From a virus, in IMG/VR virus record IMGVR_UViG_3300037264_001680, positions 1-21,083 of that record: a stretch of DNA of 21,083 nt. One strand, written 5' to 3'. Positions within the stretch are counted from its first letter, which is position 1; every line of letters begins with the position of its first letter. The notes below the pieces were generated by a model. It was not told the DNA's origin. It saw nothing but the letters and a program-made list of their open reading frames with translations, and ran no database searches. Shown in pieces: positions 14,953 through 20,968 of this stretch. The translations under genes were made by a program, and so were the position numbers.

Positions 14953-16598
14953 AGACTCACCACTCCACTCCCGTGTCTTGTCCTAATCGACTTCGCCAGC
15001 CATGCATAGTTAAACGAATGCCGGTAGTGATCCGGCTGCGACCCCTCTTCCCAACGGAACACCTGCCGCTTCTCGTCGAAGATACGCGTAGGAGCCGTCA
15101 TCTGCGGAAAGAAGTCGGTCACGGACGCGGCGTCAATCGGCAATGCCACACGGCACTGCATGATCGCCGCATGTGAATCGTCAAGCGTCTGCGTGCGGTG
15201 CGCCTTGACTACGGCCTGAGAATAATCCACGGCGAAGTCCTTCACCTGCTCCGACACGACGAACTGGCATAGCAACACACGGCCCCTATGCCGATCCGAG
15301 AACTGCCTTGCTTCTCTCGTCTCTGGCAGCATATCACACACGGCAAACTGCACACCATATGCCTTCATCGCGTTGTCTACCTCTTCGAACTGCCGGCACG
15401 TGAAAATCGCAATGAGGCGATTGTCTTGATCCAAGACGGTACAGTGCAGTAACGCCCCAACGTCGATTCCCATGTAACACCCCACGCCCACGGACTGACG
15501 GGGGAAGTCTCCTGTTGCCTTACGAAGATGGGCCTCGGTGAGTTTGCTGCCCTCGGCGACATACGGCAAGCCGAGAACGGAATTGTAGAATCGCTGGCGT
15601 TCGGTTTCATTCGCTAATCCTCTCTGAAAAGCCGCATACATTTCTGCCACAGTGACCGAGCCAGAGAATAGCTGGGAGACGTGATACCCGCGCAGCGCGT
15701 CACGATTCGCATACAGCGACACCCATTCACCATGGGAAAATCTATCCAGTCGATGTTCGCAGGTTCCGCACACAACCCCACCCTCTGCCACTCGTAACTC
15801 GTACCTACCCTCGTCCACTTCCCGTACAACGTTGGTAAACCAATCCAGAGTTTGCCATTCATTACAGTCCTCACATTTAATTTTCCAGACCCGTTGATCC
15901 GATTCAGCATAGAGAGCATCTATCCCAAACCCACTAATCGATGGATTCCCAACGCGCAGTTTCGTCCGATGCTCAGACCACGCCATGCGGTCGTCGATCA
16001 TCGGCAAGTTGTCTTTCTCGCACTGATCCAACTCATCAACAATGACGTGATCGGCAGAGAAAGACTTGAAGCTCACGATACTATTTGACGGCACCAGCGC
16101 GATTGATCCGCGACCGAATTGCTTGAGCGATACAGCGTCCGTCCCTACTTGCTGCCGTCGTCCCTTACGAGCCGACAGCGAGAGTGACGTGTAGTACGGA
16201 GTATTGCCGACGATTCGATCAATCCTATCATTCACGAGCTGATTACGTAATGTCTCAGTCGGAAATACCCAGAACACTGCCCGTCCTTGATCACACTTCG
16301 CCACCGCCCAGCACCACTCGTATTCCGTGATGCCGGATTGCGTGGATTTGCGAATGCGGATGTCGGGATGATCGTCTTGGTAGATCGCTACGAGATAGCT
16401 ATGCCGCGAAAAATCAAGCGGGAGATTCTTGTGCGTCCGATGCTGAGTCGATGCCAACCACCACTGACGGGTAGGATTGTCGCACTCAGCCCGACGAATC
16501 CGTAGAGCGGCCAGTAAGTCCTGTGATGATGGCGTCTTTTTCGTCGGCTGGCATTCGGTCAAACTGTTCAAGAAATTGCTCGGATGTGACGGGTGCAT
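14949..16598 (-). CDS. terL: Terminase large subunit (GpA-like)
   Basis: The packaging ATPase/nuclease. With the ATG at 16598 it has 549 residues. The Walker A-like KSTQSGITE is at residues 84-92 and Walker B VIVDE at 185-189. A zinc-knuckle-like pair C242-x2-C245 / C277-x2-C280 is visible, and the nuclease domain shows GIDVG (Asp379) and AVCDMLPETRE (Asp422). K-S-x-Q-x-G-x-T-E and the Cys pairs are characteristic of the GpA family. The start is uncertain: the frame is open to 16961, but that part is antisense-like sequence over the small terminase gene. The ATG at 16598 overlaps that gene by 113 nt and has a poor Shine-Dalgarno; TTG at 16562 or CTG at 16514 (after AGGA) would reduce the overlap. 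The stop overlaps the portal GTG. Confidence 0.9.
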   Translation of the reverse strand: MHPSHPSNFLNSLTECQPTKKTPSSQDLLAALRIRRAECDNPTRQWWLASTQHRTHKNLPLDFSRHSYLVAIYQDDHPDIRIRKSTQSGITEYEWCWAVAKCDQGRAVFWVFPTETLRNQLVNDRIDRIVGNTPYYTSLSLSARKGRRQQVGTDAVSLKQFGRGSIALVPSNSIVSFKSFSADHVIVDELDQCEKDNLPMIDDRMAWSEHRTKLRVGNPSISGFGIDALYAESDQRVWKIKCEDCNEWQTLDWFTNVVREVDEGRYELRVAEGGVVCGTCEHRLDRFSHGEWVSLYANRDALRGYHVSQLFSGSVTVAEMYAAFQRGLANETERQRFYNSVLGLPYVAEGSKLTEAHLRKATGDFPRQSVGVGCYMGIDVGALLHCTVLDQDNRLIAIFTCRQFEEVDNAMKAYGVQFAVCDMLPETREARQFSDRHRGRVLLCQFVVSEQVKDFAVDYSQAVVKAHRTQTLDDSHAAIMQCRVALPIDAASVTDFFPQMTAPTRIFDEKRQVFRWEEGSQPDHYRHSFNYAWLAKSIRTRHGSGVVSL

Positions 16599-16944
16599 TG
16601 CGATTGACAACTTCGGACTTAGGCACAGTAACACCAAGGCCATCAAGTAGACGTAGGGAAATCGCGCCACGGTCTTTTGATTCGCCACTATCGACTGCGC
16701 CCTGAATTGCTCTGATACAGTTTTCTCCCAAGCCGCGCAGCGCCTCGCGCATTTCTTCGGCCCAATCACTCTGCCGAATACGCCGCACACGTGAGAAAAC
16801 CGTTGCGAGAGAGAGACCTGTCTTGTTTGCAAGGTCGCGGTAGGTTGGTTTCTTCGGAGCACCAAGCAACGCAACAATATCCAAGTCGTGCTGATCAAGA
16901 TCGTCAACGCCCTCGATGTTCGGAAGCTGTACCCCTTGCGCCAC
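16486..16944 (-). CDS. terS: Terminase small subunit
   Basis: This 152-residue protein starts at GTG 16944 after TAGGTGA and precedes terL. Residues 18-60 form a helix-turn-helix (HDLDIVALLGAPKKPTYRDL, then ANKTGLSLATVFSRVRRIRQ), as expected for the domain that binds the packaging site. A central helical part (EALRGLGENCIRAIQGAVDS) fits oligomerisation, and the acidic end (LEQFDRMPADEKDAIITGLT) may contact the large subunit. The gene overlaps the start of terL. A transcriptional regulator with the same HTH is the alternative, but position and length favour small terminase. Confidence 0.8.
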   Translation of the reverse strand: MAQGVQLPNIEGVDDLDQHDLDIVALLGAPKKPTYRDLANKTGLSLATVFSRVRRIRQSDWAEEMREALRGLGENCIRAIQGAVDSGESKDRGAISLRLLDGLGVTVPKSEVVNRNAPVTSEQFLEQFDRMPADEKDAIITGLTGRSTDSSG

Positions 16945-17003
16945 AATTCACCTACCCCCAATCCGGACGCGAAGGAAAGGGAAAGCGGGGAAGTGTCAAG
17001 GGA

Positions 17004-17543
17004 TTATTTTTCAGCGAGGCGTTGTTTGACCAGATCGACAACCGAAAGGGTTGGGCGCGGGGTTGGCTTTTCTTCTTCGTTTTCAGAAGGGTCAAAAGCG
17101 CTCCCTGAAAGGGCGCTTTTGCCCTTCGTATGTAATATACTATTACTATACCGCCCTTTTGTGCCCTCGGTTTGCCCTAATTGCCCTTTTTCTTTCCATG
17201 GGAAATTCGGACGTTTCTCTTTGATACGTAAGACAGTTAGTGAGCCGTCTTCGTGAATTTTCCAACACCCCCTATTTACCATAATGTTACACAGTTTTTC
17301 CCATCTTGTTACCGACTTGTAACCAATAAGTGACCGAATTTTTACTAACCACGCTGGTTTCAAATGGTCGGTTCTTTCCTTGAAACAGGCAATCCAAACG
17401 AGCACTTCGGCGTATTGAGAAAGTGCTGGCATGGCCGAAAATTCTGGGTTCCCGAACACGTAGCCGGTATCAATTTGGCCGTAAATCCCATCACGGTCGG
17501 ATTTTTGGAGTTGTTCGCGCTCCCTACGTTCTCTGGTCGGCAT
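17004..17543 (-). CDS. O-like replication initiator / helicase-loading protein carrying the origin in its gene
   Basis: The 179-residue protein follows dnaB and overlaps it by 20 nt. Residues 25-110 look like a winged-helix domain (VFGNPEFSAMPALSQYAEVL, RTDHLKPAWLVKIRSLIGYK, RGCWKIHEDGSLTVLRI). Then comes a polar Gly/Lys/Thr-rich linker (about 111-150) and a short acidic-to-helical end (SVVDLVKQRLAEK). This layout - N-terminal DNA binding, flexible middle, C-terminal contact to the helicase - resembles phage initiators such as lambda O and DnaD-like replisome organisers. The linker-coding DNA contains a row of short repeats, an AT-rich tract and a hairpin (see origin). I infer the initiator role from these together; no family signature is certain. 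The ATG at 17543 has AAGGAC 8 nt upstream. Confidence 0.65.
   Translation of the reverse strand: MPTRERREREQLQKSDRDGIYGQIDTGYVFGNPEFSAMPALSQYAEVLVWIACFKERTDHLKPAWLVKIRSLIGYKSVTRWEKLCNIMVNRGCWKIHEDGSLTVLRIKEKRPNFPWKEKGQLGQTEGTKGRYSNSILHTKGKSALSGSAFDPSENEEEKPTPRPTLSVVDLVKQRLAEK
17093..17121. repeat. Strong inverted repeat in the O-like gene
   Basis: CAAAAGCGC (17093-17101) and GCGCTTTTG (17113-17121) form a perfect 9-bp stem around 11 nt, within which CCC/GGG can extend it. The arms end in AAAA/TTTT, so on either strand the hairpin looks like an intrinsic terminator. It lies next to the candidate origin and may instead be an origin or primer structure. Confidence 0.6.
17109..17188. other. Candidate replication origin (iterons plus AT-rich tract)
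   Basis: Four direct copies of GCCCT begin at 17153, 17163, 17174 and 17183, spaced 10, 11 and 9 bp, about one helical turn. A fifth copy is at 17121, with an inverted copy AAGGGC at 17109. Between the row and the fifth copy lies an AT-rich tract (17127-17151, 19 of 25 A/T) with TAATA/TATTA symmetry. The copies fall in more than one codon phase of the overlapping gene, which argues for selection on DNA rather than protein. In lambda, iterons and an AT-rich stretch likewise lie inside the O gene. Confidence 0.55.
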
Positions 17544-18921
17544 TGGTCATGTCCTTGTTTACGAATGTGAGGGATGCGGGAAGATAGAGGCAGGGGCACG
17601 TACCCTTCGGTCCGTTGCGATGCTTCTTGACGCGTAGCTTTGCTTCAAGCGCCGGCGGCATTTGATCCTCCTGAGTGTCTTCATCGGGCCATGCGACTTC
17701 GGGGAATATCACAATATCGGCCGCCTCTTCGATCTTGCCGGAGGCACGCATTCCTGATAGTTCAGCCCCTTGCGACTTGCTTCGCTTGTCGGATTCGCGG
17801 TTCATTTGCGAGAGTCCAATCACGCAGACGTGCAGTTCATTCGCAACGGCCTTGAGCGTGTTGACGATGGCCGACACTTCGCGGTATTCATTCTCGCTCT
17901 TGGCCGGTCCATCCATTTGTTGAATGTAGTCAACGGCAATAATCTTGACACCGTATCCACGCACCAGCTTCTGGGCACGGGCGGCAAACATGACATTGGA
18001 CAATTGCGCCGATGCGTCAATCCAGATCGGGAGCGTGTGAATCTGCCCAAGTGCATCAGATACGCGAACAACTTCATCGTCGGTTAGACCACCGGAGATT
18101 GTGCGAATGAGACTGACGTGCGCCCTGGCGCATGCCATGCGGATCACGATAGGCACATCACCAGATTCGATAGAGAAGAACGCGCAGGGGACGCCCTGGC
18201 CGGCGGCGTGGAGGATGATGTCGCAGGCGAGTGAGGTCTTGCCCATCGAGGGACGGGCGGCGATAATTATGAGGTCTTGTTCACGTAGTGCACGGATTTT
18301 GCGGTCAAGGGTATGCAGCCCCGTGCCACAAATGCCAACCTTCTCGCCACGCTGCGCGGCGTCGATCACTGCCGATGCCTTCGATGTGAGGCCGGACAGT
18401 TTCGATATGCCCCGCATTCCCGCTTGGCTGTCGAGTGTGATTGCGGTCAGTTGTTGCTGGATGGATTCGACAAACTCCGTGAGGTCGCCGGGAGATGATT
18501 GGGCTTTGTCGCTGGCCGAGGCGCCGAGCCGAATCAGTTGGCGGAGAATCGCCTTCTCTAATATGAGGCGTCCGTGCGCCTCAGCATTGGCGGCAGTGAA
18601 GACCGAATCGGCAATGTCCACCAATGCGGCACGGCCACCGCATTTGTCCAGATCGCCGTTGCGCTCCAATTCGGCGGCTGTTGTGGCTATGTCTATCGGT
18701 TCGTCGCGGTCGCCAATCGCGCACATGGCGGAGTAGATCGTGCGGTGTGCCGGTCGGTAGAAATGTTCAGGGCGTAGGAATCCCCGCACGGATGCCCGGT
18801 CCGCCGCCGCCTCGTGGCGCATCATTGCGCCGAGGACGCAACACTCAACGTCCACGGAATTGGGCGGGATGCGCTCGGCTATGTCGTCGTCGGGGATGTC
18901 GAAATTGTCTGACCCTGCCAC
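17524..18921 (-). CDS. dnaB: DnaB-type replicative helicase
   Basis: The 465-residue protein has the full DnaB layout. The N-terminal domain is at 18-120 (PPNSVDVECCVLGAMMRHEA, FYRPAHRTIYSAM) and a linker helix follows at about 140-200. The RecA-like motor shows Walker A ARPSMGKTS (222-230), Walker B IIAVDYIQ (327-334), IGLSQMNRESDKR and SGMRASGKIEEAADIVIF. It starts with GTG at 18921 after TTAGGGGCG. As a hexamer it would unwind phage DNA at the fork, probably loaded by the O-like protein whose gene overlaps its stop. It is the first gene of the leftward unit and faces the plus-strand block across a divergent control region. Length and motifs match intact cellular and phage DnaB proteins. 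Confidence 0.96.
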   Translation of the reverse strand: MAGSDNFDIPDDDIAERIPPNSVDVECCVLGAMMRHEAAADRASVRGFLRPEHFYRPAHRTIYSAMCAIGDRDEPIDIATTAAELERNGDLDKCGGRAALVDIADSVFTAANAEAHGRLILEKAILRQLIRLGASASDKAQSSPGDLTEFVESIQQQLTAITLDSQAGMRGISKLSGLTSKASAVIDAAQRGEKVGICGTGLHTLDRKIRALREQDLIIIAARPSMGKTSLACDIILHAAGQGVPCAFFSIESGDVPIVIRMACARAHVSLIRTISGGLTDDEVVRVSDALGQIHTLPIWIDASAQLSNVMFAARAQKLVRGYGVKIIAVDYIQQMDGPAKSENEYREVSAIVNTLKAVANELHVCVIGLSQMNRESDKRSKSQGAELSGMRASGKIEEAADIVIFPEVAWPDEDTQEDQMPPALEAKLRVKKHRNGPKGTCPCLYLPASLTFVNKDMTNADQRT

Positions 18922-19052
18922 TTACGCCCCTAATAATATCCCCGCCCTCTCTGCCCGTAGGTGAGTGGCTTACTTGTGACGGCATGCCGAGTCACCCGCT
19001 AAAACAGCGGGCGGGGATTATCTGTTGTCAGTTTGTGGCCGTCACAGCCCCA

Positions 19053-19092
19053 CCTTACCCGATCCCCGAACCGGGTGCAAGGGGTTTCTTTT
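19053..19092 (+). terminator. Hairpin with T-rich end, possible terminator
   Basis: CCTT-A-CCCG (19053-19061) can pair with CGGG-T-gc-AAGG (19072-19082), followed by GGTTTCTTTT. It is a moderate terminator candidate that would insulate the promoter at 19109 from plus-strand transcription arriving from the left. The stem is interrupted and the T-run is broken, hence low confidence. Confidence 0.3.
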
Positions 19093-19108
19093 GAAAGCAA
19101 AAAACAAC

Positions 19109-19136
19109 TTGCGCCCATACCGCCATGCCGTATAAT
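19109..19136 (+). promoter_or_regulatory. Sigma70-type promoter for the plus-strand block
   Basis: TTGCGC (19109-19114) and a perfect TATAAT (19131-19136) are 16 bp apart. Transcription would start near 19143, just before the AAAGGAG of the first gene. CATGCCG in the spacer repeats part of the dyad at 18980-18990, suggesting a shared regulator site. Confidence 0.7.
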
Positions 19137-19156
19137 GTAGGGCAGAAAGGAGTCCG

Positions 19157-19360
19157 ATGGCGAAAATCCAATTCGACAGCAAGCTGATAACGATAGGCGG
19201 GGGGACCGGCTCGGTCTACCTGAGAATACCTAACGCATTGGCGTTTAATATCTTAGGTGTCTCGCCGGGAACACCGGCATTGTTGACGGTAGACCCAGAC
19301 AAACCTATGTCGCTGCAAGTTTCTTTGGGTAGGGCAAAGAAAAAGCAAAAAAAGACTTGA
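19157..19360 (+). CDS. AbrB/MazE-like small DNA-binding protein candidate
   Basis: The 67-residue protein has the N-terminal pattern of swapped-hairpin (AbrB/SpoVT/MazE) proteins: KIQFDSKLITIGGGTGSVYL, then RIPNALAFNILGVSPGTPAL and LTVD. This corresponds to the (K-I-x-x-x-G-x-S-x-x-(I/V)-R-I-P-x-x-(I/L)-x-x-x-L-G-(V/I)-x-x-G) signature. The C-terminus is very basic (RAKKKQKKT). The ATG is preceded by AAAGGAG with 4 nt spacing and lies right after the TATAAT promoter. As the first gene of the block and next to palindromic sites, a regulator of the divergent region is the natural inference. A partner toxin is not apparent, so an antitoxin role is unlikely. Confidence 0.6.
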   Translation: MAKIQFDSKLITIGGGTGSVYLRIPNALAFNILGVSPGTPALLTVDPDKPMSLQVSLGRAKKKQKKT

Positions 19361-19385
19361 CACGCTAAGGTCCATCTATTATCCT
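19357..19385 (+). promoter_or_regulatory. Second sigma70-type promoter
   Basis: A perfect TTGACA (19357-19362) overlaps the stop codon of the AbrB-like gene, and TATCCT (19380-19385) follows after 17 bp; TATTAT at 19377-19382 is an alternative with a short spacer. It would drive the gene at 19438 and those following. Confidence 0.6.
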
Positions 19386-19399
19386 GCCGACAGATTAAA

Positions 19400-19440
19400 G
19401 GCGGGGCAATGATGCACCGCCGAACAAGGGGAGTCACATG
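19400..19440 (+). promoter_or_regulatory. Leader hairpin and shared Shine-Dalgarno cassette
   Basis: GGCGG (19400-19404) pairs with CCGCC (19417-19421). It is followed by the 15-bp AAGGGGAGTCACATG (19426-19440), which is repeated exactly at 19748-19762 before another gene. The core GGAGTC also precedes the starts at 19157 and 20095. Confidence 0.55.
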
Positions 19441-19677
19441 CCGTGCAATGTTAGAAACTTCTGGATCGAAGGAACCGTTGACGGTCGAAAGTCGGCGATT
19501 GCCGTAGGTCCGCAACGCAAGGACGGTGGGTTCTCGCTTACAATCAAAATGCGGGACGCCGGTTCAGTCCTTGACGCCTTGCGTATTTCGGGCTGGTCTG
19601 ATGGTACGACTGTCCACTTGTCCGTGGTTAACCCTCACAGGTCGACGGATCGCTTGGAGTACCTAACTACCCGGTAA
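19438..19677 (+). CDS. Small phage protein of unknown function (79 aa)
   Basis: The 79-residue product begins MPCNVRNFWIEGTVDGRKSA and contains VGPQRKDGGFSLTIKMRDAG and SVLDALRISGWSDGTTVHLS. It is a compact strand-rich protein with a charged centre. I have seen this N-(F/Y)-W-I-E-x-x-x-D-G-R-K ... D-G-G-F-S-L type in hypothetical proteins of other phages, but no function is known to me. The gene has its own promoter at 19357-19385, a leader hairpin and a strong Shine-Dalgarno, so substantial expression early in infection is likely. Confidence 0.7.
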   Translation: MPCNVRNFWIEGTVDGRKSAIAVGPQRKDGGFSLTIKMRDAGSVLDALRISGWSDGTTVHLSVVNPHRSTDRLEYLTTR

Positions 19678-19687
19678 GGTGAGGGGT

Positions 19688-19737
19688 CCCCGCCTCGTGC
19701 GGGGATTAAACCACAGCCCCGGTCCCAAGTCCGGGGC
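19688..19737 (+). promoter_or_regulatory. Two tandem GC hairpins in the intergenic leader
   Basis: CCCCGC/GCGGGG (19688-19693 with 19699-19704, 5-nt loop) is followed by GCCCCGG/CCGGGGC (19716-19722 with 19731-19737, 8-nt loop). Neither has a T-run. They lie between the stop of one small gene and the repeated Shine-Dalgarno cassette of the next, so a role in mRNA stability or translation is more likely than termination. Confidence 0.55.
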
Positions 19738-19759
19738 GCAACGCAGGAAGGGGAGTCAC

Positions 19760-19966
19760 ATGGCAACAATTCTGTTCAAGGACAAATACGGCAACGTCCA
19801 TCAAACGCCAATGATGAGTTATGATGTGGCCTGTCGCCTCGCCCGTCGATTGCCGCGCTTTGATCCGGATAAGTTTGTCACCGTATGGGAAGGAAACGAT
19901 TCTCGGTCATACATTCTCAACGTCTGTACTAACCGCGTCTACGCCGAACCGTGGAGGCGGCAATGA
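19760..19966 (+). CDS. Small protein of unknown function (68 aa)
   Basis: The start at 19760 is fixed by AAGGGGAG 4 nt upstream; the frame extends back to 19679 but only through the hairpins. The product begins MATILFKDKYGNVHQTPMMS and contains DVACRLARRLPRFDPDKFVT and WEGNDSRSYILNV. It reads as a short alpha/beta protein with no recognised motif. The stop overlaps an ATGA with the next frame. Confidence 0.65.
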   Translation: MATILFKDKYGNVHQTPMMSYDVACRLARRLPRFDPDKFVTVWEGNDSRSYILNVCTNRVYAEPWRRQ

Positions 19967-20098
19967 CAAAGCTCACCCGCCCGGTTCGCCGCGTCACTGA
20001 GCTGGCCACTGTATATGATCCGTCACTTTTGGCGTCAGTCGGAGCGCACACGTCGCCAGAAGATCGCCGCGAAGAAGGCAAAGAAAGGAGTCAAATGA
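19963..20098 (+). other. Short coding remnant or overlapping small ORFs
   Basis: An ATG at 19963 overlaps the stop of the previous gene (ATGA) and opens MTKLTRPVRRVTELATVYDP, which then runs in frame into the gene at 20095. A second frame starting at 20015 gives 27 residues (MIRHFWRQSERTRRQKIAAK and on) and ends in an ATGA overlap with the ATG at 20095. The first frame looks real at its start and the second looks real at its basic end. A decayed gene with an internal deletion or frameshift would explain both. Either frame alone may be translated. Confidence 0.4.
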
Positions 20099-20514
20099 CC
20101 ACCACCGAAACCACCACCACCCCGCCGCAGTGGGCGATGGATGCAGAAGTCGAATGGTGCAACGGCTGTCGCGGATCGCTGTCCGAGTGCATCGCCCGCC
20201 ACGCGCCGACATCGGCGAATTTGTATTCTGACACAATAGGCAATCTCCGGAATCAATTACGCCGAACCGAGAACAACCGCGATGAATCGGTGAACGCATT
20301 AACGATCAAGTACAAAAACTCACTTGTACTTATCGATGGCTACGTTACCGAAAAGAACGAAACTGCCGACAGGGTAGCCACCACAATCGCCACCCAATCC
20401 GCCGAAATCGCGCGGTATCGGGCGGCGCTGGAAGCGTTACTCAACGTGTCACAACCGCTGGATCTGAAACTCATGGCCGAGAACGCCCTTACCCCGCCGC
20501 CGGTCGGGTCTTAA
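20095..20514 (+). CDS. Coiled-coil small protein, unknown function (139 aa)
   Basis: The chosen ATG at 20095 follows AAAGGAGTCAA, a strong site; the same frame is open back to 19951, giving up to 187 residues. The product opens with a Thr-rich stretch (MTTTETTTTPPQ). It then has a Cys-containing part (EVEWCNGCRGSLSECIARHA) with CxxC and a third Cys that could bind metal. A long polar helix follows, likely coiled coil (IGNLRNQLRRTENNRDESVN ... ATQSAEIARYRAALEALLNV). Such Thr/CxxC/coiled-coil proteins are frequent in phage early regions, without known function. Confidence 0.65.
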   Translation: MTTTETTTTPPQWAMDAEVEWCNGCRGSLSECIARHAPTSANLYSDTIGNLRNQLRRTENNRDESVNALTIKYKNSLVLIDGYVTEKNETADRVATTIATQSAEIARYRAALEALLNVSQPLDLKLMAENALTPPPVGS

Positions 20515-20532
20515 CCGGGGCCTGTGACTAAG

Positions 20533-20560
20533 CCGGGGGCTGACCAAACGAGGCCCCCGG
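20533..20560 (+). promoter_or_regulatory. Long GC hairpin before the ribbon-helix-helix-like gene
   Basis: CCGGGGGC (20533-20540) pairs perfectly with GCCCCCGG (20553-20560) around a 12-nt loop. It is 19 nt after a stop codon and is followed by TCCCCCTTAA, so it could be a weak terminator, but it also continues the pattern of hairpin plus Shine-Dalgarno seen before two other genes of this block. Confidence 0.55.
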
Positions 20561-20585
20561 TCCCCCTTAACCTAAAGGAGAAAAG

Positions 20586-20807
20586 ATGAACCCCTATCGG
20601 ATCATCGACAGAGCAAGACCGAAGGTGCCAGCAACCAAGAAAATCACCGTGCTGGTTGGTGAGTGGGAAGTATCGCAGTTGGATGAGATTTCTTCGCACA
20701 ATAGGATCCCGCTCGATGATTTGGTACGTCAAGTGATCGTCGCATTTTGTCAGGAGTACGTGTCCGAAGTGAAACCGAAGGCAGATCGTGGAGGAATCGA
20801 ATCATGA
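20586..20807 (+). CDS. Ribbon-helix-helix-like DNA-binding protein candidate
   Basis: The 73-residue product has, after a short basic start, KKITVLVGEWEVSQLDEISS followed by HNRIPLDDLVRQVIVAFCQE. This is the strand - helix - turn - helix order of CopG/Arc proteins, with (I-x-V-x-(L/V)-x-x-x-x-x-x-x-L-D-x-(I/L)) and (D-D-L-(V/I)-R-x-(V/A)-(I/V)). AAAGGAG lies 6 nt before the ATG. The stop overlaps the start of the next gene (ATGA). As a small dimeric repressor it could act on the dyads in the divergent region. The call is by pattern only. Confidence 0.55.
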   Translation: MNPYRIIDRARPKVPATKKITVLVGEWEVSQLDEISSHNRIPLDDLVRQVIVAFCQEYVSEVKPKADRGGIES

Positions 20808-20968
20808 AGATCGAAATCGAAGTCACGCCCGTAGTCGGCGGATTCAAGATCGTGATCGAGAATGTTCCTAATGGTGTCGCCTACACACCACACAACGAGC
20901 ACGTCCCGCAACGGATTAAGGATTTACTCGTGCCGCACTTTCAGAAAGCGACAGTGAAGGGCAAATGA
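20804..20968 (+). CDS. Small protein of unknown function (54 aa)
   Basis: The ATG at 20804 overlaps the upstream stop (ATGA) and has GGAGG 9 nt before it. The product begins MKIEIEVTPVVGGFKIVIEN and continues VPNGVAYTPHNEHVPQRIKD. An alternating hydrophobic pattern suggests two or three strands then a helix. It is short but is supported by coupling on both sides (ATGA at its own stop as well). No family is recognised. Confidence 0.6.
   Translation: MKIEIEVTPVVGGFKIVIENVPNGVAYTPHNEHVPQRIKDLLVPHFQKATVKGK

Larger units (their letters stand above)
18922..19156. promoter_or_regulatory. Divergent control region between dnaB and the plus-strand gene block
   Basis: This 235-nt region has no gene. 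It holds a 10-bp inverted repeat ATCCCCGCCC (18938-18947) / GGGCGGGGAT (19009-19018) and a dyad GTGAC-GTCAC (18976-18980 / 18991-18995 region) around CGGCATGCCG. A CCCGCT/AGCGGG hairpin (18995-19011), a further hairpin near 19053-19082 and one clear plus-strand promoter are also present. No convincing minus-strand promoter for dnaB was found by eye. The dyads are good operator candidates, possibly for the AbrB-like or ribbon-helix-helix-like proteins encoded to the right. Confidence 0.55.

Noticed and set aside
16599-16961. N-terminal extension of the large terminase to 16961
   Set aside because: The first ~120 residues overlap the small terminase gene in another frame, look random and are not expected in GpA-like proteins.
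16993-16998. TTGACA on the minus strand as a late promoter before terS
   Set aside because: No acceptable -10 sequence 16-18 bp downstream; the region is C/T-rich.
18101-18736. 211-codon plus-strand ORF antisense to dnaB
   Set aside because: A shadow of a well-conserved helicase gene; no ribosome binding site and a biased Ala/Ser/Arg composition.
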